Part shown: positions 52,162 to 60,478 of the stretch, one piece after another
Position numbering within the stretch: the stretch's first letter is position 1
How the letters are laid out: each line of letters starts with the position of its first letter
Assembly: GCA_964503665.1 (NCBI GenBank)
Contig: CAZDAR010000002.1
Span: forward strand, 1-64,000
Source of the DNA: 40-80 sp964503665
GTDB taxonomy: Bacteria; Bacteroidota; Bacteroidia; Flavobacteriales_D; Crocinitomicaceae
Direction: 5' to 3'
Length of the DNA: 64,000 bases
Position numbers and translations under genes: made by a program
Notes under the pieces: model-generated
The model's input: only the letters and a program-made list of their open reading frames with translations
Database searches by the model: none
Told to the model about the DNA's origin: nothing

Positions 52162-53400
52162 ATGGAAGAACCAAAAATTAACGTTTTATACATCTCTTAT
52201 GACGGAATGACCGATCCACTTGGTCAGTCGCAAGTATTGCCGTATATATCAGGGCTTTCAAAGCATTTTAACTTTCATTTAATCAGTTTTGAAAAACCGA
52301 CTAACTTCAATCGACACGAGCAAACAATCCGTCAAATTTGTGACAAGAACGAAATTACGTGGCATCCATTAATGTACACGAAGCGACCTCCTGTTCTATC
52401 GACAGTTTATGACATCTACAAAATGTTTAAACTGGCCAAAAAACTAGATAATCGATACGATTTTAAAATCGTTCACTGTCGTAGTTATATAAGTGCATTT
52501 GTCGGAATAGCATTTAAGAAAAACCGTCATAAAAAGTTCCTCTTTGATATGCGAGGATTTTGGGCGGATGAACGTGTTGACGGTAAGATATGGGATTTGA
52601 AAAGCCCAGTCTTTAAAACCATTTATAACTTTTTCAAAAAGAAGGAAAAGCAATATTTTAGTCAATCAGATGCGGTTGTTTCGTTGACCGAGAATGGAAA
52701 ACAAGAGATTTTATCATGGAATTTAGCAAACGTCACAGATGAGAAGATAACGGTGATTCCATGTTGTGTTAACACGGATTTGTTTAATGGAGAGAATGTT
52801 AATTTAACCGCCAAGGAAGAGTTAAGTAAAAAGCTAGGTATCACCGCTGATGATTTTGTTTTAGGTTATGTTGGTTCTATTGGAACATGGTATATGTTAG
52901 CTGAGATGCTCGATTATTTTAAACTACTCACAGAAAGCAAACCGAATGCAAAGTTCTTATTTGTCTCAGGAGACAATCCACAGATGATTCTAGATTTAGC
53001 AACGGAGAAAGGAATTGACAAAACACAAATCATCATTGAGAAGTGTTTACATAAAGAAGTGCCGACGTATATTTCGTTATTCAATCAATCCATCTTTTTT
53101 ATTCTTCCTGTTTACTCCAAAAAAGCCTCTTCACCGACGAAGCAAGGTGAGTTAATGGCAATGGGTATTCCAGTAGTGTGCAACGCTGGAGTGGGAGACA
53201 CAGACTTAGTAGTTAAGAAGTATAACTCAGGAGTTATTATTGAAAACTTTGATGACAAAGATTACAAAGAAGCCATTGAAAAATCCCTATCGGAGCATTA
53301 TGAACTAGAAAGCATACAGTTTGGAGCTAACGATTTTTATGGATTGAAGAACGGAGTAGTAAGATATCTGTCAATTTATAGAAAATTGTTGGAGAATTAA
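52162..53400 (+). CDS. Family 4 glycosyltransferase
   Basis: 412 residues from the ATG at 52162. An ATG two codons earlier (52156) would begin at or before the likely transcription start. It has a GT-B fold: the N-terminal INVLYISYDGMTDPLGQSQ is a common opening of polysaccharide GT4 enzymes. The C-terminal domain has LGYVGSIGTWYMLAEML and the Glu-containing donor block KQGELMAMGIPVVCNAGVGD. It probably adds a sugar during exopolysaccharide or lipopolysaccharide assembly; the sugar is unknown. It converges with a Gfo/Idh oxidoreductase gene 13 bases away. Confidence 0.82.
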   Translation: MEEPKINVLYISYDGMTDPLGQSQVLPYISGLSKHFNFHLISFEKPTNFNRHEQTIRQICDKNEITWHPLMYTKRPPVLSTVYDIYKMFKLAKKLDNRYDFKIVHCRSYISAFVGIAFKKNRHKKFLFDMRGFWADERVDGKIWDLKSPVFKTIYNFFKKKEKQYFSQSDAVVSLTENGKQEILSWNLANVTDEKITVIPCCVNTDLFNGENVNLTAKEELSKKLGITADDFVLGYVGSIGTWYMLAEMLDYFKLLTESKPNAKFLFVSGDNPQMILDLATEKGIDKTQIIIEKCLHKEVPTYISLFNQSIFFILPVYSKKASSPTKQGELMAMGIPVVCNAGVGDTDLVVKKYNSGVIIENFDDKDYKEAIEKSLSEHYELESIQFGANDFYGLKNGVVRYLSIYRKLLEN

Positions 53401-53413
53401 TCTATACTACAGC

Positions 53414-54439
53414 TTATTTCGCTACTGATCCACGTACTTTATAAATTCGCTCAATAATCTCCACTACTTTCAATCCTTCTAAAGCATTTGTGGTAGAAGT
53501 TGCTTTACCTTGAAGTGTATCAATCACGTTTTGAATAACAAAGTGATGGTTTTGAGCAGAACCTTTGTAATGACCATAGTCGTTTGCAGGAGCTGATTCT
53601 TCTAGTTCTGGCATTTCATAGCCTTCGATATTACAAATCTCAACTTCGTTCATATATTGTCCTCCTATCTTCACGCTACCTTTTGTTCCGATAACTGTAA
53701 GAGAAGATTCTAAGTTCTTTTGTGCAACAGCTGTTGAGTAGTTGATGCAACCCATTCCACCATTTATAAAGTCAAATGATACAAATCCAGAATCCTCAAA
53801 ATCGGTTAAATCCTTATGTGTAAAATCAGCAAACTTTCCTTGGATATTGTCGATATCGCCAAATAACCAGTACATAATGTCGATGAAGTGAGAGAATTGT
53901 GTAAACAAAGTTCCACCGTCTAAATCCTGCGTTCCTTTCCAACCTCCTTTCTTGTAATAACGCTCGTCACGGTTCCAGTAACAATTTACCTGAACCATAT
54001 TTATATCACCTAAAGTACCGTCAGAAACGACTTGTTTGATCCATCTGGAAGGTGGTGAATAACGGTTTTGCATCACACCAAAAACGTGCTTTGACATTTG
54101 AAGAGCTTTGAATATAATTTTCTCACAACTTTCTTTAGTTAAACCCATTGGTTTCTCCACAATGACGTGTTTCTTTGAATCCAAGGCTTTGATAGCAAAT
54201 TCAGCATGTAAACCATTAGGTGTACAAACGTTCACTACGTCTGCGTCAATATTTGCCGCTAGAAAATCTTCATATGTTTTAAAAAATGGGACTTTATACT
54301 GTTGTGCCTCGCATGCTTCTTGTGTTCGATTGTCAATCATTGCCACTAGTTCCGCATTCGGGTCCAGTGTAATCATTTCAGCGTGTCTTTTACCAATGTA
54401 ACCGGCACCAACTATTGCAAATTTTATTTTGTGTTCCAT
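53414..54439 (-). CDS. Gfo/Idh/MocA family oxidoreductase
   Basis: 341 residues, typical length. The N-terminal Rossmann domain has FAIVGAGYIGKRHAEMI. The catalytic-region lysine lies in HVIVEKPMGLT (the EKP motif), followed by FGVMQNRYSPPSRW, the substrate-side block GGTLFTQFSHFIDIMYW and TVIGTKGSVKIGG. The family acts on sugars or cyclitols with NAD(P). Next to glycosyltransferase genes such enzymes often make UDP-sugar precursors (WlbA-like), so a surface-sugar role is reasonable inference. Confidence 0.84.
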   Translation of the reverse strand: MEHKIKFAIVGAGYIGKRHAEMITLDPNAELVAMIDNRTQEACEAQQYKVPFFKTYEDFLAANIDADVVNVCTPNGLHAEFAIKALDSKKHVIVEKPMGLTKESCEKIIFKALQMSKHVFGVMQNRYSPPSRWIKQVVSDGTLGDINMVQVNCYWNRDERYYKKGGWKGTQDLDGGTLFTQFSHFIDIMYWLFGDIDNIQGKFADFTHKDLTDFEDSGFVSFDFINGGMGCINYSTAVAQKNLESSLTVIGTKGSVKIGGQYMNEVEICNIEGYEMPELEESAPANDYGHYKGSAQNHHFVIQNVIDTLQGKATSTTNALEGLKVVEIIERIYKVRGSVAK

Positions 54440-54534
54440 TTGTTTGTCTTAACTGTCTGCAAATCTACTAAAAAAACTACTTTTCAATAGATTTACAGAC
54501 GAATTATATAGTGTTACTTATCGTCTAATTATCT

Positions 54535-57426
54535 TTATTTGACAGCATCTGCTTTTTCGCGAGCGGTATTCATAATGCCATCTGCTTTTGAATTGGCTTC
54601 AGATTCAATTTTATTCGCTTTTGAATTTGCCTCATCACGTAGTTTCTTTGCTGCAATTTCTGCCGCCTTCTTCTTCAAAGGATTTCCACCTGCTTCGTCG
54701 ATTAATTTCTGAGCTGCTTTATCTCCTTCCAATCGGACATTGTCTGCTTGTTTCTTGCCCTCCGCTTTTAGCGCATTCGCTTGTTTTTGTCCTTGGTCGA
54801 GAATTTGTTGTTTCTCTTTCTGGATACGAGCACTCACATCCTCTTTCACTTCTTTCACCTTTTCGGTAACAACCGTTTTAACAGAATCCTTTACTTTAGT
54901 GACAACCTCTTTAGCGGCATCTTTCACATTGTTTTTTAGATTACCTGTTAAATTCTTAATCGAATTTTCAATATCTGTCGTAATCTTTGGACTGGTCGTT
55001 GTTCCTCCAATATTCACATTGACAGGAATAAAAGCAGGTAAATCCGCTAATTTTAATTGTGGTACTAATCCGTTTATTTTATCCAATCCTTTTTCGATGT
55101 TCTTCAATAGTACTTGTGGAATATCTTCCTTCGGAATGTTCATTTTCATCACGTAGCCAATCGTTTGATCTAGGGCAGTCCAACCTTCTGTTTCCGTGGT
55201 GATATTTCCTATTTTAAGATTCATCGGTTTTTGTAACATTAGTTTTCCATCTGCAATTTTAAAGTAAGCTACGATGTTTTTTAGATTTTGAGACGCTCCC
55301 AACTTATCCATTTTTAATGCATTTCCAATTTTTGCCAATGGTTCAAACCCACTAATTGTAACGGACGTTGCACTGAAATCACCTAAACTATTTACGGTAC
55401 TTAATATCGGTGAAAAATCGGGTGTTACTTTCGTGTTCAATGTTAAGTTAGAGGAAACATCTCCCTTTACATATTTCAAAATAGGAGCAAACTTTGTAGT
55501 AGTCACAAATGTTTTAGCTAATGTCTGGATGTCAATTTGTTTCAGCGAATAAGCAAAATCTACAGAGGGCTGATAAGGATTGCTTGTATTATACTTTCCA
55601 CTCAAACCAACTTTTCCTCCCATCGCGTCCATTTGCACATTGTTTAAATAAGCCGTTTCGTCTTTCAAACCAACATTTCCTGTCACATTTGTAATATCTA
55701 ATCCTGTGTAACGCAATTTTTCAATGTTTGCATTCAAGTTGAAATCGATATTAGCAGGAATGGTAATGGCTTCCTCAGTTGAATTAGGATTGGGTTCTAC
55801 TGGCGCTTCTTCTGTTGACGTTGGAGCGTAACCCATTAATTCATCTAAATCTAAGAAGTTCGAAGAAAAGCGGAAATCACCTTTTAACTTTTCATCTTTA
55901 AACATATATTCAAGATAGTTGTCAATGGTTCCATTTACATTAAAATCAGAATTCCCTGTTTTTCCTTTGAAAGCAACTAAATTCAAGTTTCTAGGTGTGA
56001 ATTTAAATAACATCTCGCTAATGTTGACTGATTTTGGTAAATCAGGAGATTGATAAATCATGTCTTTTAATTCTAAAGTTCCTAGTGCATTAAATTCTTC
56101 GTATCGCCCTTTATCAATAGAACTCATATTTCCTTTCAAAGCGATATCAGCATTTAATAATCCGTTGTAAGATTCTCCTTCAACCAGTGGAATTACTTTA
56201 CCCAAAGTCGCTAAATCGACGAATGCTTTTATCTTTGTATCAATAGCAGGATCAGTCATGATATTTCGCAATTTTAAACTAGCATCTACGGTATTCTTCA
56301 CAAATTCCACATGGAACTTATCGACATCTGCTGTCATTTTATTCAAATTAGATCCTCCAGGGAAAGTAGATTTTGCGTCAATTTGAATATTTTTCAATTG
56401 TTCAGGTAAGTCTGGATATTTGATAGAAGCATTGCTTACTTTTAACCCTACGTTCCAACTAGGATAATCCTTATCGTCTAAGATACCTTTAATAGCAGCA
56501 TTTAGCGCCAAGCTTCCATTGGTGATCATGTTTTCATAACCAGTTCGATAGAAAGTAGGAATCAAAGAAAGTAAATCCTTAAAGGTCGACTTAGAGGTAT
56601 TTAACTTCAGATCCATATTGCTTTTGTTTTCTAACATTTCATAGAAACCATCCACAGAAAGCTTGAAATTATTCAACGCTAGTGTGTTTTCACGTAAGGT
56701 AAACTTGGAAGATTTCTCTGTAAATTCCATCAAGATGTTGGCCACCAAATCCGTTTTAACTTTAGACAAGTATTTCATTCCATCCATTTTAAAAGTCAAG
56801 CCATCGATGGTTGTTTTTGTGTCGAAATCAATGATGTCAGCTGTCAAATCTCCTGAACCAGTGTGGTTCAAATTCACTAAATCAACAAACATATTTGAAG
56901 AACGATCGTCATATCTTACTTGTCCTTCCTCAATTTCATAGTGTTTTAATGATAATTTAAACGCGGATGGTTCTTCCTCTTCTGGTGTTTTTAATGAATC
57001 AGGTTTCATAATGTCATAATTTGCCACACCATTTTTTAAGATGCGCACGTCTATTCTAGGTTTTATCAACGAAAATCCTTTAATTTCAAATTTATCGCCA
57101 AATAAGCTCCAAAAATCTAAATGTACTTTTAGACGTTCCAAATTGACCAACTCCACTTTATCAAAAGTGTCGCGCCCAGTAACAGTGACGCTATCAAATT
57201 GAGCGGTCAAATTCGGGAAAGTCGAAATAATCGTTAAATCAAATTCTTTCACATCGACATCGGCTAAAAGCATTTTATTAACTTCTTTTAATGCGAGGTT
57301 TTTAATCTCATCCTTATACATGATTGGAAGGATAATCATTGCAGCAAGGAGCAAAATAAAACTAATTCCCAAACCAATGAATAGTTTTTTAACCCAGCTT
57401 TTCTTTTTTGTAACAGATTTATTCAT
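54535..57426 (-). CDS. AsmA-like inner-membrane protein with long charged helical tail
   Basis: 963 residues. An N-terminal membrane helix (about 13-35) is followed by the AsmA N-terminal domain (LTIISTFPNLTAQFDSVTVTG, VHLDFWSLFGD). A very long beta-rich body has repeated L.L.N / ITNVTGNVGLKD strands and the AsmA C-terminal region (about 620-800). AsmA-family proteins are inner-membrane anchored and are thought to move or shape lipids between the membranes. The last 140 residues are a Lys/Ala/Glu helix with KVKDSVKTVV, KEKQQILDQGQKQAN and KAAEIAAKKLRDEAN-type repeats, not usual in this family. It stands alone and divergent from a barrel protein. Confidence 0.85.
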   Translation of the reverse strand: MNKSVTKKKSWVKKLFIGLGISFILLLAAMIILPIMYKDEIKNLALKEVNKMLLADVDVKEFDLTIISTFPNLTAQFDSVTVTGRDTFDKVELVNLERLKVHLDFWSLFGDKFEIKGFSLIKPRIDVRILKNGVANYDIMKPDSLKTPEEEEPSAFKLSLKHYEIEEGQVRYDDRSSNMFVDLVNLNHTGSGDLTADIIDFDTKTTIDGLTFKMDGMKYLSKVKTDLVANILMEFTEKSSKFTLRENTLALNNFKLSVDGFYEMLENKSNMDLKLNTSKSTFKDLLSLIPTFYRTGYENMITNGSLALNAAIKGILDDKDYPSWNVGLKVSNASIKYPDLPEQLKNIQIDAKSTFPGGSNLNKMTADVDKFHVEFVKNTVDASLKLRNIMTDPAIDTKIKAFVDLATLGKVIPLVEGESYNGLLNADIALKGNMSSIDKGRYEEFNALGTLELKDMIYQSPDLPKSVNISEMLFKFTPRNLNLVAFKGKTGNSDFNVNGTIDNYLEYMFKDEKLKGDFRFSSNFLDLDELMGYAPTSTEEAPVEPNPNSTEEAITIPANIDFNLNANIEKLRYTGLDITNVTGNVGLKDETAYLNNVQMDAMGGKVGLSGKYNTSNPYQPSVDFAYSLKQIDIQTLAKTFVTTTKFAPILKYVKGDVSSNLTLNTKVTPDFSPILSTVNSLGDFSATSVTISGFEPLAKIGNALKMDKLGASQNLKNIVAYFKIADGKLMLQKPMNLKIGNITTETEGWTALDQTIGYVMKMNIPKEDIPQVLLKNIEKGLDKINGLVPQLKLADLPAFIPVNVNIGGTTTSPKITTDIENSIKNLTGNLKNNVKDAAKEVVTKVKDSVKTVVTEKVKEVKEDVSARIQKEKQQILDQGQKQANALKAEGKKQADNVRLEGDKAAQKLIDEAGGNPLKKKAAEIAAKKLRDEANSKANKIESEANSKADGIMNTAREKADAVK

Positions 57427-57489
57427 ATTCAGTAAAAATTTATGACGATATTTGACATTAACGTAAATATATTGAAATTCTTGAGGTAA

Positions 57490-58284
57490 ATGAAAAATAA
57501 AATCAATCTTTTCGTAATAACGCTTACCCTGTTACTAAGTAATGGACTTGTTTTTTCACAAATTCAATCAGGGAAAGTCGAGCCATCCAATGAACAACAG
57601 ATGATAAAGCCTAAAAAAGAGAAGCCTATACGTGAAAAAAAATATCACTTGAAGGATAGTGATTCATCAGACAATACCTTTTTATTTTTTGGAGGAGGAA
57701 TGTTTTTTTCGAACTCAATTAATCAAGCAACGGACAATTTATTCAGTAAACCTCTCACACTAGAAAAAGAAGAAAAAGGAATAATAACTCCTTATACTGG
57801 AATTAGTTATAAAATTGGACTAGCGAAAGGTTTTTATGTAAGTTTTGGATTGGACTATGCGAAATCAGGGGAACAATATAGCTGGAAATCCACTACGAGT
57901 GATTCGTCTTATGCTTACAAAAATAGGTATCAATTAGTATCTATTCCGATGGGAATTAATTATTTGGTGGGGAAGAAGATTCAATTTATTGGAGGATTGG
58001 GTTTTGCGCCGAATTTGACATTTGGTTCTAAACAAATTTTAAACACCATCACCGAGGATAAGAATGATGTAACAACCACGATTCCATTACGAGATAAAGT
58101 GAATGACTTTAATATTGCTGGATACGTTCAAGCAGGAGTTCAGTTTAAGATTATCAGTGGTTTTTATTTTTATGTACTTCCAGAATTCCGATATTCCTTT
58201 TTCAACACACTAAATAAGCAAGCCTCGTATGCTCGAAAATATTGGTTGTTAGGTGGACAGGCTGGTTTTTCAATCAGTTTTTAA
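57490..58284 (+). CDS. Outer-membrane beta-barrel protein (PorT-like)
   Basis: 264 residues. A signal peptide (to VFSQ, about residue 24), a Lys/Glu/Pro linker, then alternating beta strands (FFGGGMFFSNSINQ, YTGISYKIGLAKGFYVSFGLDYAKS, VSIPMGINYLVGKKIQFIGGLGF, YVQAGVQFKIISGFYFYVLPEFRYSF) ending in a hydrophobic strand with a terminal Phe. This fits the small outer-membrane barrel (PorT/OMP_b-brl_2) type of Bacteroidota. Its 3' end overlaps the convergent S4 gene by four bases. The function is unknown beyond its location. Confidence 0.75.
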   Translation: MKNKINLFVITLTLLLSNGLVFSQIQSGKVEPSNEQQMIKPKKEKPIREKKYHLKDSDSSDNTFLFFGGGMFFSNSINQATDNLFSKPLTLEKEEKGIITPYTGISYKIGLAKGFYVSFGLDYAKSGEQYSWKSTTSDSSYAYKNRYQLVSIPMGINYLVGKKIQFIGGLGFAPNLTFGSKQILNTITEDKNDVTTTIPLRDKVNDFNIAGYVQAGVQFKIISGFYFYVLPEFRYSFFNTLNKQASYARKYWLLGGQAGFSISF

Positions 58285-58682
58285 GCAAGATTTTCTTCCT
58301 CAGACTCATCTTCCCACAGAAGGAATTCGTTAATATCCTTTCGGTCATGTTTGCTCGGTCTTCCTGTTCCGTAATTGCGATACGTAGCTTGTGATAAGGC
58401 GTATGTTTTATATTTTTCAATTTCTTCAGGTTTTGTTACATCGATAAGATAATTAGTAACGAGTTTAGCCCCCACTCTTCGATCTAGTAAGTCTTTGATT
58501 TTATATTCAAAAATGGCAGTGTTTTTAATGACTTGAAGAACGTCACCTTCTTTGACATCTCGAGAAGGTTTAACTTGAGTTCCGTTCAGTTTTATTTTCC
58601 CCTTTTGTACCAAATCAGTAGCAATAGAACGTGTTTTTGATAAACGGACACACCAAGCATATTTGTCAATTCGGATACTCAT
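58281..58682 (-). CDS. S4-domain RNA-binding protein (HslR/Hsp15-like)
   Basis: 133 residues. An S4 RNA-binding domain fills residues 1-60 (RIDKYAWCVRLSKTRSIATDLVQKGKIKLNG, VKPSRDVKEGDVL), followed by a basic/acidic C-terminal tail with DRRVGAKLVTNYL and YGTGRPSKHDRKD. This is the layout of Hsp15 (HslR), which binds free 50S subunits carrying a nascent chain after heat shock. It is cytoplasmic. A TAnnTTTG element precedes the start. Its 3' end overlaps the convergent barrel gene by four bases. Confidence 0.88.
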   Translation of the reverse strand: MSIRIDKYAWCVRLSKTRSIATDLVQKGKIKLNGTQVKPSRDVKEGDVLQVIKNTAIFEYKIKDLLDRRVGAKLVTNYLIDVTKPEEIEKYKTYALSQATYRNYGTGRPSKHDRKDINEFLLWEDESEEENLA

Positions 58683-58705
58683 ATTAGATAAAATATTTGA
58701 AGTCG

Positions 58706-58713
58706 CAAAGGTA
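58706..58713 (-). promoter_or_regulatory. -7 promoter element of the S4 gene
   Basis: The minus strand reads TACCTTTG, matching TAnnTTTG, 24 bases before the S4 start codon. Confidence 0.5.
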
Positions 58714-58757
58714 GGATAAAATAAAGAATTGATATTTCAAGCATCATTAAAAATTAG

Positions 58758-58883
58758 AACTTAGCACCTCAGAATAAACGGACGATATATGGCTCATCAG
58801 CTTTACAGACAGGAATGTACATAGTGCAATTTATTCCAGCAGGCGGAATATCTTCCGTTAGTAAATTGGTAATCGCGAAATAG
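58758..58883 (+). pseudogene. Remnant of a T9SS sorting domain
   Basis: An open frame of about 41 codons with no start reads ...IYGSSALQTGMYIVQFIPAGG... and closes KLVIAK-stop at 58881. The phrases L.TGMYIV and KLVIAK are the last strands of a T9SS type A sorting domain. A stop codon lies just upstream and no cargo gene is present, so this is the tail of a lost secreted-protein gene. Confidence 0.6.
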
Positions 58884-58909
58884 TAAATCAAAAGATTTCC
58901 ATCAAATGC

Positions 58910-58917
58910 TATATTTG
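58910..58917 (+). promoter_or_regulatory. -7 promoter element of the methyltransferase gene
   Basis: TATATTTG matches TAnnTTTG, 22 bases before the start codon. No clear -33 element is seen. Confidence 0.45.
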
Positions 58918-58939
58918 AGAGTATTTAAAAAATCTTACT

Positions 58940-59545
58940 ATGGGAGAATTTTGGGAAGAAAACTTTGTAGAGAACCAAGCAATGTGGGGATTTATACCCG
59001 CCAAATCAGCTGAATTAACAAAAAACTTCTTTATTGAAAAAGGGTTGAAGAATATTCTAATTCCAGGTATCGGTTATGGAAGAAATGCTCAAATTTTTCG
59101 AGACAACGGAATAACAGTCACAGGAATAGAGATTGCAAAAACGGCTATTGAATTGGCTCAAAAGCATTACGGAAATGATATGACCATTTATCATGGATCT
59201 GTAACAGATATGCCATTTGATGATAATCAATACGACGGTATCTTTTGTTATGCTTTAATTCATTTACTAGACACCGATGAAAGAGCGAAATTAATTCGTG
59301 ACTGTTATCATCAACTAGCGGAAGATGGCTATATGGTTTTTGCTGTTGTGACGAAAGAAGCTTCTATTTATGGACAAGGAAATCTTATAAGTAAAGACCG
59401 TTTTAGTCTCTTTAATGGGGTGAAAATGTTCTTTTACGACAGAACATCTATTGCAAATGAATTTGATCAATTTGGGTTATTTGAAATCACAGAAGTGGAG
59501 GATGTCTATCCGTTTTATTTAATTAAATGTAGAAAAAAGGAGTGA
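58940..59545 (+). CDS. Class I SAM-dependent methyltransferase (TehB / thiopurine-like)
   Basis: 201 residues, cytoplasmic. The N-terminus FWEENFVENQAMWGFIPAKSA has the W..F..N..MWG phrase found in small Bacteroidota methyltransferases. Motif I is ILIPGIGYGRNAQIF (about residue 38), followed by VTGIEIAKTAIELAQKH, DMPFDDNQYDGIFCYALIHLL and LAEDGYMVFAVVTKE. It resembles TehB / thiopurine methyltransferase-type small-molecule enzymes; the substrate is unknown. It is a single gene after a TATATTTG element. Confidence 0.82.
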   Translation: MGEFWEENFVENQAMWGFIPAKSAELTKNFFIEKGLKNILIPGIGYGRNAQIFRDNGITVTGIEIAKTAIELAQKHYGNDMTIYHGSVTDMPFDDNQYDGIFCYALIHLLDTDERAKLIRDCYHQLAEDGYMVFAVVTKEASIYGQGNLISKDRFSLFNGVKMFFYDRTSIANEFDQFGLFEITEVEDVYPFYLIKCRKKE

Positions 59546-59618
59546 TTATTATTTGAATGGATCTTAAAAATTAGTACTTTAGGAGAAACGTTTGCAATTT
59601 ATTAATCATTAAAAAATC

Positions 59619-59873
59619 ATGAAAATGGAATTTATTATCACGCTTATTATTGGTGGAGCAGCTGGCTGGTTAGGTAGCATAATTTACAAAGGAAGTGGAC
59701 TTGGTATTCTTGGAAATATTGCAGTAGGTATTTTGGGGAGTTATGTTGGATACTGGCTCTTAGGGAAATTAGACATTCATTTAGGTTCAGGTTGGCTTGG
59801 TATTATTCTAACAGGAGCAGCTGGAGCAATTGTCATTTTATTTCTGTTGAATTTGATATTTAGGCGACGATAA
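59619..59873 (+). CDS. GlsB/YeaQ/YmgE family membrane protein
   Basis: 84 residues with three helices and the family signature: GGAAGWLGSIIYKGSGLGILGNIAVGILGS (helix 1 to 2), a glycine-rich second half and a terminal FRRR. These small inner-membrane proteins are commonly induced by stress; their molecular role is unknown. ATGs at 59619 and 59625 are possible. No partner genes are visible. Confidence 0.85.
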   Translation: MKMEFIITLIIGGAAGWLGSIIYKGSGLGILGNIAVGILGSYVGYWLLGKLDIHLGSGWLGIILTGAAGAIVILFLLNLIFRRR

Positions 59874-59943
59874 TTCTATTTTTCAGAAGGGCAACAACTT
59901 TAATTGATAATTTTATATCCAATGTCCAAAAAGAGATAACCAT

Positions 59944-60132
59944 ATGGAGAAACTTGTCACCATTATTGGTGCGGGTATTGGTGGGCTAACCACTGCTTTA
60001 ACACTTCAACAAAAAGGCTTTCAAGTTACGGTATATGAAAGCGCATCAGAAATAAAACCCGTGGGTGCGGGAATCATTATGGCAAGCAATGCCATGCAAA
60101 TTTTTCAAAAGTTAGGCATCCAGAGTCAATAA
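59944..60132 (+). pseudogene. N-terminal remnant of an FAD-dependent monooxygenase
   Basis: 62 residues ending at a stop codon. The whole stretch is the first part of the FAD domain of an aromatic-ring hydroxylase-like enzyme: IIGAGIGGLTTALTLQQKGFQV (GxGxxG), YESASEIKPVGAGI and SNAMQIFQKLGI. The family has about 370-400 residues, so more than 300 are missing and no continuation is seen in the next 100 bases. It cannot be functional as such. It may once have been part of an aromatic catabolism function. Confidence 0.75.
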
Positions 60133-60237
60133 ATTCTAGACAATTGGAGAAGATTTTTAATATTGATTATGTATTTAATAAATCAAGAGAATAAAAAAGT
60201 AGTTATCTTCAACCTCAAAAAGTAAACAACTAAAAAT

Positions 60238-60441
60238 ATGGCACTGATAGAACGAATCATTCATTTTGCAGATTACGAAAAAGCCCTTCCCTTAATTAAT
60301 GGTCTGAAACCGGATTTCAAAGTGGATTTAACAATGGAAAGAAGCCCAGAAGATGGATTAATCCTAACCATGAAATTGGATATGTATGATTTTAATGATT
60401 ACTCCGAATTATTAGAAGGTTTGTCTTTGCAGGTATATTGA
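60238..60441 (+). CDS. Small hypothetical protein
   Basis: 67 residues, no signal peptide or membrane helix, amphipathic and acidic (FADYEKALPLINGLKPDF, DMYDFNDYSELLEG). The amino-acid usage looks coding, but there are no recognisable motifs. It lies between a monooxygenase remnant and an exported-protein gene, in a region with several gene remnants, so it may be a fragment of a longer lost gene. There is no strong promoter or terminator evidence. Confidence 0.4.
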   Translation: MALIERIIHFADYEKALPLINGLKPDFKVDLTMERSPEDGLILTMKLDMYDFNDYSELLEGLSLQVY

Positions 60442-60478
60442 ATTAGAAAAAGGTAGTAATTTTATAGAAAAATTAACG

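Noticed and set aside
54588..55156. Two plus-strand frames (93 and 138 codons) within the AsmA-like gene
   Set aside because: They lie opposite the repetitive Lys/Ala/Glu tail, whose codons leave the other strand open by composition. No independent signals.
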